From: Pseudomonadota bacterium
GTDB lineage: Bacteria > Desulfobacterota > Syntrophorhabdia > Syntrophorhabdales > Syntrophorhabdaceae
Length of the DNA stretch: 64,000 nucleotides
Direction of reading: 5' to 3'
Assembly: GCA_026388315.1 (NCBI GenBank)
Contig: JAPLKA010000055.1
Span: 62,001 to 126,000, forward strand
Positions 56,778 through 64,000 of the stretch are shown here, piece after piece. A program made the translations under genes and the position numbers. The number at the start of each line of letters is the position of its first letter. The first letter of the stretch is position 1. The notes below the pieces were generated by a model. The model saw only the letters and a list, made by a program, of their open reading frames with translations. It did not search any database and had not been told where the DNA came from.

Positions 56778-58682
56778 CTACTTTTTTGAATTATCATTTA
56801 CTGTAACTTCGAGATCGGGTGAAAGATATTTTTTCTTGATAACCTGTGTATAAACAACAGCAATCAGAGATAACATACCCAAAAAGAGAAAAAGCGGTGA
56901 AGCATAGATAAGAAAAATCCCTGCAATGATCAACATGAGCCTTTCAAATGGCCTCAATTCTGATAAAAGATAGCCACTATTGGCTGCAGCAATACTTATA
57001 ACTCCAAGACCGGCAGGTACAATATAGTAAAGTGTTTCCCAAATGCTTGTACCTCGTAGTAAGAGTGCAGGATGTAAGGCAAGAATAAAAGTTAACAGGT
57101 AAATTGGGGCGGCCATTCGAGTAGCAGCCCATCCTACTTTCATAATAGGAGCTTTTACTACAGCCGCTGCGGCATAAAAAGAGGCTCCGGTAGGTGGAGT
57201 GATCATTGAGAGCACAGCCCAATAGAGAAGAAACAGATGACTTGCTACTGGATCTAAACCAAATTTCAACATCGGTGGAATTAGGAGTGGTACTGCAGTA
57301 ATGTATATAACAAAAGATGGCAATGCAAGCCCAAGTAGAAATAAAGTCCCTGCCGCCAACCCAAGTAGAACAAAAATATTTGGTGAAATCTGGACTAATA
57401 TTGCGCTTATCTTTAATGCCACACCGGTTATGCTAAAAAGACCTTCAATTAAATTTGCAACTGCCAGAGCTATAACTACCATGAGGGCATCTCTGGCTCC
57501 ATCTTTAAGGGATAATACTATATCAAGGAGTTTTGTTTTTATTTTTTTATTTGGTAATAGCAGCATAAGTGCAATGTTTGCATATATAGCCACCAAAACA
57601 GAAAATTGTGCTGAGTATTGTTTTATAAGAAAACCTACCAACAAAAAAGCTGGTATGAGCAAATACCATCCTTTTTTTAACGTTTCAATGGCACTTGGTA
57701 GTTCCTCTTTTTTTAAAACAGGAAGGTGTTGTTTTTTTGCTTCAAAGTGTGCTGATGCATAAAGGCAGAGATAATAAAGACATGCCGGAAAGAAGGCGTA
57801 AATAATAACTCTCCCGTAAGGAATTCCAAGATATTCTGCCATAAGAAAAGCGATAGCCCCCATCACCGGTGGCATAATGACGCCACCGGTTGAGGCGGTT
57901 GCAATTAGGGCTCCGCTGTAAATTGGTGTGTAACCCATTTTATTCAGCAATGGCGCACAGAAGCTCCCTACAGTAAGTACGCTGGAAACTGCTGAGCCCG
58001 AAATCATACCAAAACCTGCGCTTGCAACGGTAGTTATTTTACCTGCTCCACCTATTCTGTTTCCAGCCAATGCTTTGCCTAAATCGATAATTAATTCTCC
58101 AATACCACTTCTCACAAGAAAAGAACCAAACAAAACGTATAAAAATAAATAGTTTGCCGAGATACCAAGGGTTTCACCAAAAGTACCCTCGGTGCTGAGG
58201 TATACAACATCTAAAACATTTGCAATACTATATCCAAGATGTTTAAATATTCCGTACGTATATTTTCCGAACAACACGTATGCAGTAAGCACTATAACAA
58301 CAATAACCAGTTCTTTGCCCATGTGTCGACGTAAGGCTTCTAACAGAACCACATAGAAGATACTCCCAAAAACAAAACCGCTTAAAGGAAGAGGGCTAAC
58401 AAGTGGAAATCGTTCGGTGAGGGTGGGCCACATAAACAATAAGTAAATGCCAGTTGCTACAACCAGACCCAAAAAGACATCATTCACAACATTATTAAGC
58501 TTCCCCTTATTGCTGGGCACCATCAAGAACGTTAAGACGAGAGCGAAATACAGATGGATAATACGTAGCAAAAACGGATCCATACGGCCGATTGTTCCAG
58601 TATAAAGCTGGAACATGGAATATAAAATAGCTATTCCACCGAACAATAATGTTCGAAACTTCTCCATATTTTTTATTGCCAC
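56778..58682 (-). CDS. TAXI-TRAP transporter fused permease (DctQ-DctM type)
   Basis: A 634-aa polytopic membrane protein with about 16 predicted helices. The large-subunit signatures are present: FGMISGSAVSSVLTVGSFCA, GGVIMPPVMGAIAFLMAEY and MITPPTGASFYAAAAVVKAP. The N-terminal ~130 residues supply the small DctQ-like part, the usual fusion in TAXI systems. Start GTG 58682 has AAGGAG 6 bp upstream and overlaps the receptor stop by 10 bp. It imports an organic acid or similar substrate using an ion gradient. Confidence 0.9.
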   Translation of the reverse strand: MAIKNMEKFRTLLFGGIAILYSMFQLYTGTIGRMDPFLLRIIHLYFALVLTFLMVPSNKGKLNNVVNDVFLGLVVATGIYLLFMWPTLTERFPLVSPLPLSGFVFGSIFYVVLLEALRRHMGKELVIVVIVLTAYVLFGKYTYGIFKHLGYSIANVLDVVYLSTEGTFGETLGISANYLFLYVLFGSFLVRSGIGELIIDLGKALAGNRIGGAGKITTVASAGFGMISGSAVSSVLTVGSFCAPLLNKMGYTPIYSGALIATASTGGVIMPPVMGAIAFLMAEYLGIPYGRVIIYAFFPACLYYLCLYASAHFEAKKQHLPVLKKEELPSAIETLKKGWYLLIPAFLLVGFLIKQYSAQFSVLVAIYANIALMLLLPNKKIKTKLLDIVLSLKDGARDALMVVIALAVANLIEGLFSITGVALKISAILVQISPNIFVLLGLAAGTLFLLGLALPSFVIYITAVPLLIPPMLKFGLDPVASHLFLLYWAVLSMITPPTGASFYAAAAVVKAPIMKVGWAATRMAAPIYLLTFILALHPALLLRGTSIWETLYYIVPAGLGVISIAAANSGYLLSELRPFERLMLIIAGIFLIYASPLFLFLGMLSLIAVVYTQVIKKKYLSPDLEVTVNDNSKK

Positions 58683-59671
58683 CCTCTCTCCTTATAGTAC
58701 TTGACTGCCCCTGGGTGAAATTTAGCTTTAGGACTTATACTTCTGGCAAGGCTTTTTGGATCAATTCCCCTCATACTGGAAGACATTTGTTCTAAATCTT
58801 TTATATTTTCGGCAAGGGCTTTGGTCATCTTATATACCAGATCTTCCGGCAAATCAGCGCTTACCATGACAGATAACGGTAAAAAGGCTGTTGTTATGTC
58901 GCTATGTTCGCCCTTATAAGGGATCTTTTTAGCACTTAATATGCCTGGCTGGAACCCATTTACTGTTGCACAGAATGTTTTTAGTTGTTCATTATCTATG
59001 TTTAAGAATTTAATTTTTCTGGCAGTTGCCAAGTCTTCTATGGAAGGCATTGGAATAGGAGCTGCGGTAGCTAAACAATCCACTTTTCCGTCCTTCATAG
59101 ATTCAGCTGTATCACCGAAACCAAGAGAGACAACTTTGATATCCTTTGCTGGATCCATGTTATATATTTTTAGTAATTTTTTAAACCAGAACTCGCTATA
59201 TTGCCCTTTAATTCCTGGAGAAACTACCTTCCCTTTAAGATCGGTAATCTTGTTAATACCTGAATCCTTTAAAACGATTACCTGGAATACATGGTTATAT
59301 AAGCTACCTAATATTCTAAGATTGTTGTATGACTTTTTAAATGGCGGTAGACCTTCTTGAGCATCTAAAAAAGGCCCAAGGTTAACCAGACCTGCTTGTG
59401 AATTGCCTTCACCGACTGAAATAGGTCCTCCACCAGCACCGCCAGGGACTAAGGATGTTTCTATGCCAGGTATAGATTTTCCAAAAATCTGCGTAATACC
59501 GACAGATAATAAATACCATACACCTCCTGCTGCAGGACTCCCCGAGAAGAATTTCAGTTCTTGTTTAACAGGTGTTTGTTGAGCGCAATAAGAATGGCTG
59601 GGAATAAATACAGAAAACCCCACAAAAACAACCAAACAAATAATAATTTTTCTGATAATTCTGGTTTTCAT
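58673..59671 (-). CDS. TAXI-family TRAP solute-binding protein
   Basis: A 332-aa periplasmic receptor. It has a signal peptide (MKTRIIRKIIICLVVFVGFSVFIPSHSYCA), then the TAXI-type FFSGSPAAGGVWYLLSVGIT, VPGGAGGGPISVGEGNSQAG, DLKGKVVSPGIKGQ and late PSIEDLATARKIKFLN segments. It delivers substrate to the fused permease encoded immediately downstream. TAXI receptors often bind glutamate, 2-oxoglutarate or aromatic/dicarboxylic acids; the ligand here is unknown. Confidence 0.9.
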   Translation of the reverse strand: MKTRIIRKIIICLVVFVGFSVFIPSHSYCAQQTPVKQELKFFSGSPAAGGVWYLLSVGITQIFGKSIPGIETSLVPGGAGGGPISVGEGNSQAGLVNLGPFLDAQEGLPPFKKSYNNLRILGSLYNHVFQVIVLKDSGINKITDLKGKVVSPGIKGQYSEFWFKKLLKIYNMDPAKDIKVVSLGFGDTAESMKDGKVDCLATAAPIPMPSIEDLATARKIKFLNIDNEQLKTFCATVNGFQPGILSAKKIPYKGEHSDITTAFLPLSVMVSADLPEDLVYKMTKALAENIKDLEQMSSSMRGIDPKSLARSISPKAKFHPGAVKYYKERGWQ

Positions 59672-59779
59672 TTTAACCCCCTTTGAATGTTTTATTAATA
59701 CTAATCTTAAAAATCACTCCCCTCTAAATGAGGCCTATCAAAGTGTTCCCATATTCTCTTTTGTTTTTTAATAGCATCA

Positions 59780-60682
59780 TCATTCATAAAAAGGTTTAGT
59801 CACATAACTATAAGAAGCCGGAACTTGTACCAGTGGATTATAGAAGCCATTTTTGAGTATGAGATATCTCAGGACGAGATCAGCAAGAAGGCCGAAGAAA
59901 ATTGAGACGTAGAGAAGTTGAACAGGAATGGCCATGGAGCCCGCCAGGAGGCTGCTTATGGTAACTCCCACAGGAAGTACCATCCCCATTAGCACAACGA
60001 CTATCCAAAAATAAGGCCACCAATTTCCCGTGACAATTTCGCTTACGGACACCTTTCCGGCAGGCAAACCGTACCGGGCACTTATAAGGTACGTGGGAAA
60101 AATAACAACAAGGACTAATAGTAATATCTGGATGACCCGTTCCGGTCCTTCACCTATGCCACCCCTCAATAAGAGAATAGCCATGCTGACCTCTGCACCC
60201 CCCCAAAGGCCAGCCACAGTGAACAGCACCGGGAGAAGGGCAGAGTTCCAGAGTGGAATACCGTTCACATAGTTCATTGCAAAACCACCGTATATGATGG
60301 TCAGGAAAGCAAACACGTCGACCATTATTAATAGACCAAGATTTGAGTGCGCCCAGAAAGACAGAACGAGGTGGATTGCACCCAGGGCCAAGAAACCAGA
60401 TACGAAGAGCAGACCCCGGGAAATCCAGGAAGTCTGAGGTTTCAAAAGCATGCGGTAGAATCTGAAAGGATGTCCCAGGTAGAGGAGGTGAAACCCCCCG
60501 CCTAAAACCGCACAGACGAGCCAACCGATAACCTCCCCTGCATAACTGCTAAAGAGCGATGAAACGACAAATATCCCGGCGCCAAGCTCAATGAAAAAGA
60601 ACGCAATCAAAAAGAGAATTCCCCGCCCCTCTATCCATTCGGTTTGGGGTGTATGCTTTACCATCCATTCGTACGGTCTCAT
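59780..60682 (-). CDS. NrfD/PsrC-like membrane subunit
   Basis: An eight-helix quinone-interacting membrane protein, 300 aa from ATG 60682 (GAGGAG 6 bp upstream; an ORF extends to 60730). Motifs: FLIAFFFIELGAGIFVVSSL, GGGFHLLYLGHPFRFYRML, SWISRGLLFVSGF, IPLWNSALLPVLF. NrfD proteins carry electrons between the quinone pool and an Fe-S partner. It forms a complex with the two genes upstream on the same strand. Confidence 0.85.
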   Translation of the reverse strand: MRPYEWMVKHTPQTEWIEGRGILFLIAFFFIELGAGIFVVSSLFSSYAGEVIGWLVCAVLGGGFHLLYLGHPFRFYRMLLKPQTSWISRGLLFVSGFLALGAIHLVLSFWAHSNLGLLIMVDVFAFLTIIYGGFAMNYVNGIPLWNSALLPVLFTVAGLWGGAEVSMAILLLRGGIGEGPERVIQILLLVLVVIFPTYLISARYGLPAGKVSVSEIVTGNWWPYFWIVVVLMGMVLPVGVTISSLLAGSMAIPVQLLYVSIFFGLLADLVLRYLILKNGFYNPLVQVPASYSYVTKPFYE

Positions 60683-60692
60683 AATCATCTCC

Positions 60693-61346
60693 TCATCGAG
60701 AAATATAGTAAACAGAAGGGTTAGTGCCAAATTCCGGATGAAACTGAGACGCCTTTTTTTCCTTTATTAAACGTGACACCTCACTATTCGGATCGTCCAG
60801 ATTGCCAAAATATCGTGCCTTCGCCGGGCATGTAATGACGCATGCCGGACTTGCCTCGCGATCAACGCCAGGCTGCAATCCCTTCTTGAGACCCTCATCA
60901 ATCCTCTCGAGGCAAAAATTGCATTTGAGTGCCGTTCCTTTCTGAAGGGGGTAGAGTTTTTGGCCAATAACCTCGAATTCAGTGAGTCCCTGGCCCGGGA
61001 AGTACTCTGCTGGGGTATTGGCGTTGTACGTCCGTTGCTGGTAAGGGCAGGCAACAACGCAATATCGGCAGCCAACACATGCGTCATAATCAATTGAGAC
61101 TATCCCGTCTTCCCTTTTTACAGTGGCGCCGGCCGGACACACTTTCACACAGATTGCGTCTTCACAGTGATTGCAGAGCACTGGATACGCAATCTTAGTA
61201 ACCGTAGGATACTTACCGGTCTCACTGACCACCAGTCTGTTCCAGAATACACCTGGCGGCAAGAAGTGTTCCTGCTTACAGGCGACCACGCAGGCGTAGC
61301 AACTAATGCATCTTTGTAAGTCTATTACCATTCCCCATCGGACCAT
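60693..61346 (-). CDS. Four-cluster ferredoxin subunit (DmsB/PsrB/PadC-like)
   Basis: A 217-aa electron-transfer subunit with four Cys sets for 4Fe-4S clusters: CISCYACVVACKQEH, CNHCEDAICVKVCPAG, CVGCRYCVVACPY and CNFCLER...CVITCPA. There is no signal peptide. It connects the molybdopterin subunit (start 12 bp upstream) to the NrfD-like membrane subunit. Confidence 0.9.
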   Translation of the reverse strand: MVRWGMVIDLQRCISCYACVVACKQEHFLPPGVFWNRLVVSETGKYPTVTKIAYPVLCNHCEDAICVKVCPAGATVKREDGIVSIDYDACVGCRYCVVACPYQQRTYNANTPAEYFPGQGLTEFEVIGQKLYPLQKGTALKCNFCLERIDEGLKKGLQPGVDREASPACVITCPAKARYFGNLDDPNSEVSRLIKEKKASQFHPEFGTNPSVYYISR

Positions 61347-61358
61347 CTAAATCCCCTT

Positions 61359-63989
61359 TTATACCTTTCTAATCTTGACCCTTACAGCGGTTTCAAGATT
61401 CAGGGAAATAGGGTCGACTTTCTTCAAATCTATTTCCATTAAAGTATTAAAGTTAACCCCCTTTCCCTTGGCAATAGGCATACCTTTTGCCCAATGACCG
61501 GTGCACGCCGCTATGCTTACCGTCTGCTTATGGATTCCTTCCATCACCTTCATTCTTCCTGTAATCTTGCGTCCTGTCTCAGACTCCAGTTCCACCATAT
61601 CGCCGTCCTTCAACCCTTTTTCCTCCGCGCATGTTGTACTTAAGGCAATATTGTATGTGTAAGGATTCATCTCACTCATTTCGTCCAACCAGGGTTGTTC
61701 CATGGTATGAGAACCGGTATGAACAACGTCCCTGTAAGAAAAGCAGTAGAGGTCATACTCGGAGCTGTTAACATTATGAATGGAACATGGAAACCACGAG
61801 ATCAACGGAGTATACTGGCTAAGGTCGATCTCCAGGCCGGTCTTTTGAGCGATCTCCTTCACCTTCTCTCCCGATTCCATTAAAAACTCCAGGTAGACAT
61901 GAACCCTGCAATCAACAAAGTATCTCCAATACGCCTCCTCAACCTTTTTCGGCCAAGTAAAAATACCGCGCGGACCGAACCATTCCCAGCCACGATCCTC
62001 GCCAAAAAGGTTTTTCAGCACCCGGTCGGCCAATTCTTGAGCGGAAAACTTCTCGTCCAGGGGTAGCTTATAAGAGTCGTCAAGCTCGTATAGTTCATTA
62101 AGAATAGCATTATACTCCCGTCTCTTCCCCATTCTGTCGATCAGTTCCGATACAACCTCGCTAAAAAATTCCCTTCTTTCATACTTTGGCCTAACCACCG
62201 GCTGTGTTATCTGAAAATTCCAGTCCTCGGTACCAAAGGGATAGTTGAAGTTCATGCCCGCACCTTCAGCCCACGTTGCCATTTCCAGATAAGATGTATC
62301 CGGCAAAAGTATGTCTGCGAAGCCTTCAGCCAGTTCCGTGGAATACAACTCGGACACGACGATAAAAGGTATTTTCTTAAGCGTTTCCGCCAGTATATCC
62401 TTACTTGCAACGCTTAGTACCGTATTACAACCCCACGAAATCATCATTTCTATCCGGTTATCCCATCCAATTTTTTTCCATATTTCTTCCTGGTCGCTCG
62501 ATGCGAAAACGAAAGAAAAGTGGGCTGCGGGAAAAATATCTAATAGTCCGGGATCCCCCCGAAACTCAGGCAGTTTTTCAGGCCACGGGCCTTTCCTCTT
62601 GATTGACCCGCTGGAGGAACCAAAACGTTCGACTGCCAGAAAACCATCCTTACCCATGAACGGAGATGTGGCAAGCTTGCCGGTCTCTGGAAAACCGAGA
62701 CATCTTGCTGGCCATCCGAGAGTGCCACCAGGAACATCGGCGGAGCCCACGATCATATCGAGAAGTGACACTGCAAAACAGGTATGGTAGGAATTCTCAT
62801 GACCCTCCCCGCCACGAAAGAGGACCGCGGAAGCTGGTCTGAACGGCATTTTATTGCCGTCGATGGTAATGGTGCTTCCCACCATTGCGGCCTCTGCAAA
62901 TTCGGTAGCTATACGGCGAATCGTATCTGCGGGGACACCACTTATCTGCGATGCCATTTCCGGTGTATACTGTTTCAGGTGTTCTTTGACAACCTGAAAA
63001 CACGGAACACACATTGTTCCCTCAACCTGATAGTCTCCCTCCAGCGCAAAATCGACTTCACACGCCGCTTCGTAGGTGGAGATCGCTCTATGGTTGTAAG
63101 GCACAGCCGCCCCCTCTTTCGCATCCCAGACCAGACACTTTCCTGAATCTTTCTCTCTCACGTAACTGCCGTCAGACGCGACAAGATAGGGCGCGTTCGT
63201 CTTAGCTTTCAAAAACACTTCATCCAGTGTCTTCAACTTATTCACTATAATGTTGCACATGGCGAGTGCTACAGCTCCATCGGTACCTGGAATGATAGGA
63301 ATCCACTCTGTTGCTTTACCCCCAGCTTGATTGCACATAGGATCAAAGACTACAAACCTCATACCACGGGCCCTCGCCTCAGCAGCGAGCCTGGTAGTCA
63401 TCATGGCGGAATGGCCTGACCCGCTACCTTTATTTGCCCCGAAGTATATCCCGTAGTTACAATACTTGAAATCGGGAACTATTGACCATGAACCATGTTG
63501 CAGCCCCGCTATTCCGTGGGCACCTTGACCGCAATGAAGACCGCCTCCGCCCAGATAGTAACTAAACTGTCCGAGAAGACTCTTGAGCGGAAAAATGTTG
63601 GCTATCATGAAGCTTGGTCGACATGTTGTAGCCTGAATCAAGAGCTTCCTCGGGTCTTCACTGACCACTTTCTTGAGTCGTGCAGCGATCTCATCCAAGG
63701 CTTCGTCCCAACTGATCTCCTTCCATTGAGGGTCGGCATATAGACCTTTCTCCGGATTCGTTCTCCTCAGCGGTACGTTGAGTCGGTTGGGATCGTAAAG
63801 CACCTGTAGCCCTGAGAGACCCTTCGAACATACACCACCCCGTGAACCCATGGGGCTCTCAGGATTACCCTCTATCTTCACGGCAACCCCGTTCACGACA
63901 TGAACGAGAATAGCACAGTTGGCATAACATCGACCACATACTGTAGGTATCCACATGTCTTGCTGAATTTCCGGCTTATTCTCCATCAT
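61359..63989 (-). CDS. Molybdopterin oxidoreductase catalytic subunit (DMSO-reductase family)
   Basis: An 876-aa enzyme with a 4Fe-4S motif C18-GR-C21-YAN-C25 and a fourth Cys in GGVCSKG. The bis-MGD-binding domains follow (ISWDEALDEIAARLKKV, MISWGCNTVLSVA, DILLPDTSYLEMATWAEGAG, GLKDGDMVELESETGRKI). The N-terminus (MMENKPEIQQDMWIPTVCGR) has no twin-arginine signal, so it probably works in the cytoplasm, unlike most NrfD-linked relatives. Possible relatives are polysulfide/thiosulfate reductases or the phenylacetyl-CoA:acceptor oxidoreductase PadBCD, which matches the subunit set. Substrate unknown. Confidence 0.85.
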   Translation of the reverse strand: MMENKPEIQQDMWIPTVCGRCYANCAILVHVVNGVAVKIEGNPESPMGSRGGVCSKGLSGLQVLYDPNRLNVPLRRTNPEKGLYADPQWKEISWDEALDEIAARLKKVVSEDPRKLLIQATTCRPSFMIANIFPLKSLLGQFSYYLGGGGLHCGQGAHGIAGLQHGSWSIVPDFKYCNYGIYFGANKGSGSGHSAMMTTRLAAEARARGMRFVVFDPMCNQAGGKATEWIPIIPGTDGAVALAMCNIIVNKLKTLDEVFLKAKTNAPYLVASDGSYVREKDSGKCLVWDAKEGAAVPYNHRAISTYEAACEVDFALEGDYQVEGTMCVPCFQVVKEHLKQYTPEMASQISGVPADTIRRIATEFAEAAMVGSTITIDGNKMPFRPASAVLFRGGEGHENSYHTCFAVSLLDMIVGSADVPGGTLGWPARCLGFPETGKLATSPFMGKDGFLAVERFGSSSGSIKRKGPWPEKLPEFRGDPGLLDIFPAAHFSFVFASSDQEEIWKKIGWDNRIEMMISWGCNTVLSVASKDILAETLKKIPFIVVSELYSTELAEGFADILLPDTSYLEMATWAEGAGMNFNYPFGTEDWNFQITQPVVRPKYERREFFSEVVSELIDRMGKRREYNAILNELYELDDSYKLPLDEKFSAQELADRVLKNLFGEDRGWEWFGPRGIFTWPKKVEEAYWRYFVDCRVHVYLEFLMESGEKVKEIAQKTGLEIDLSQYTPLISWFPCSIHNVNSSEYDLYCFSYRDVVHTGSHTMEQPWLDEMSEMNPYTYNIALSTTCAEEKGLKDGDMVELESETGRKITGRMKVMEGIHKQTVSIAACTGHWAKGMPIAKGKGVNFNTLMEIDLKKVDPISLNLETAVRVKIRKV

Positions 63990-64000
63990 ATTTACCTCTA

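Overview
The window reads as a mid-GC chromosome segment from a diderm, probably strictly anaerobic bacterium. The outer-membrane genes (BamD, a secretin, phospholipase A), the oxygen-defence set (flavodiiron protein, rubrerythrins, rubredoxin, PerR/Fur), the TAXI-TRAP importer and the NrfD-linked molybdoenzyme fit a Desulfobacterota (former deltaproteobacterial) syntroph or sulfate-reducer relative. Sequence alone does not settle the taxon. No rRNA, tRNA or CRISPR array was recognised.

Layout. 1-4.4 kb: housekeeping genes (bamD end, rsmG, a phosphodiesterase, a GH57 glycosidase). 4.4-8.6 kb, minus strand: a Csd4-like carboxypeptidase and a Csd6-like L,D-transpeptidase, both of the cell-shape type, and an ExeA/MshM-like ATPase fused to a YkuD domain that has lost its catalytic cysteine. 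8.6-33.8 kb: a large MSHA-like type IV pilus locus. It holds a GT2 glycosyltransferase, three minor prepilins, a PilX/MshQ-like lectin adhesin, a PilM-PilN fusion, PilO, PilP, an MshL/PilQ secretin, an MshN-like TPR protein, two PilT-type ATPases, an MshE/PilB ATPase with c-di-GMP-binding motifs, a PilC/MshG platform protein, a histidine kinase/NtrC pair, a sigma-54 promoter, two tandem major pilins and a GT-C-like membrane protein. Toxin-antitoxin modules and a broken ParB-like gene interrupt this locus. 34-47.4 kb: signalling genes (a seven-PAS hybrid kinase), an ABC-F protein, secreted EF-hand proteins and redox-stress genes. 47.5-50.7 kb: carB, frameshifted by an exact 11-bp tandem duplication. 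50.9-55.4 kb: flavodiiron protein, rubrerythrin, flavoprotein, ilvE, bioB. 55.4-56.7 kb: two further ParB-like fragments, a toxin-antitoxin pair and a MITE-like element. 56.8-64 kb, minus strand: a TAXI-TRAP importer and a three-subunit molybdopterin/Fe-S/NrfD oxidoreductase.

Two kinds of unexplained structure stand out. First, short tandem repeats with 7-bp (sometimes 8-bp) periodicity and different unit sequences fill many intergenic gaps. They also enter genes: the GT2 loop, two prepilin leaders, and the ends of the NtrC and HigA genes. Second, three copies of one ParB-like gene segment carry, at the same position, a near-perfect palindrome whose arms differ between copies but stay self-complementary around a constant ACNGT centre. 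Other elements in the window also keep their flanks or arms while a central hairpin or loop varies.
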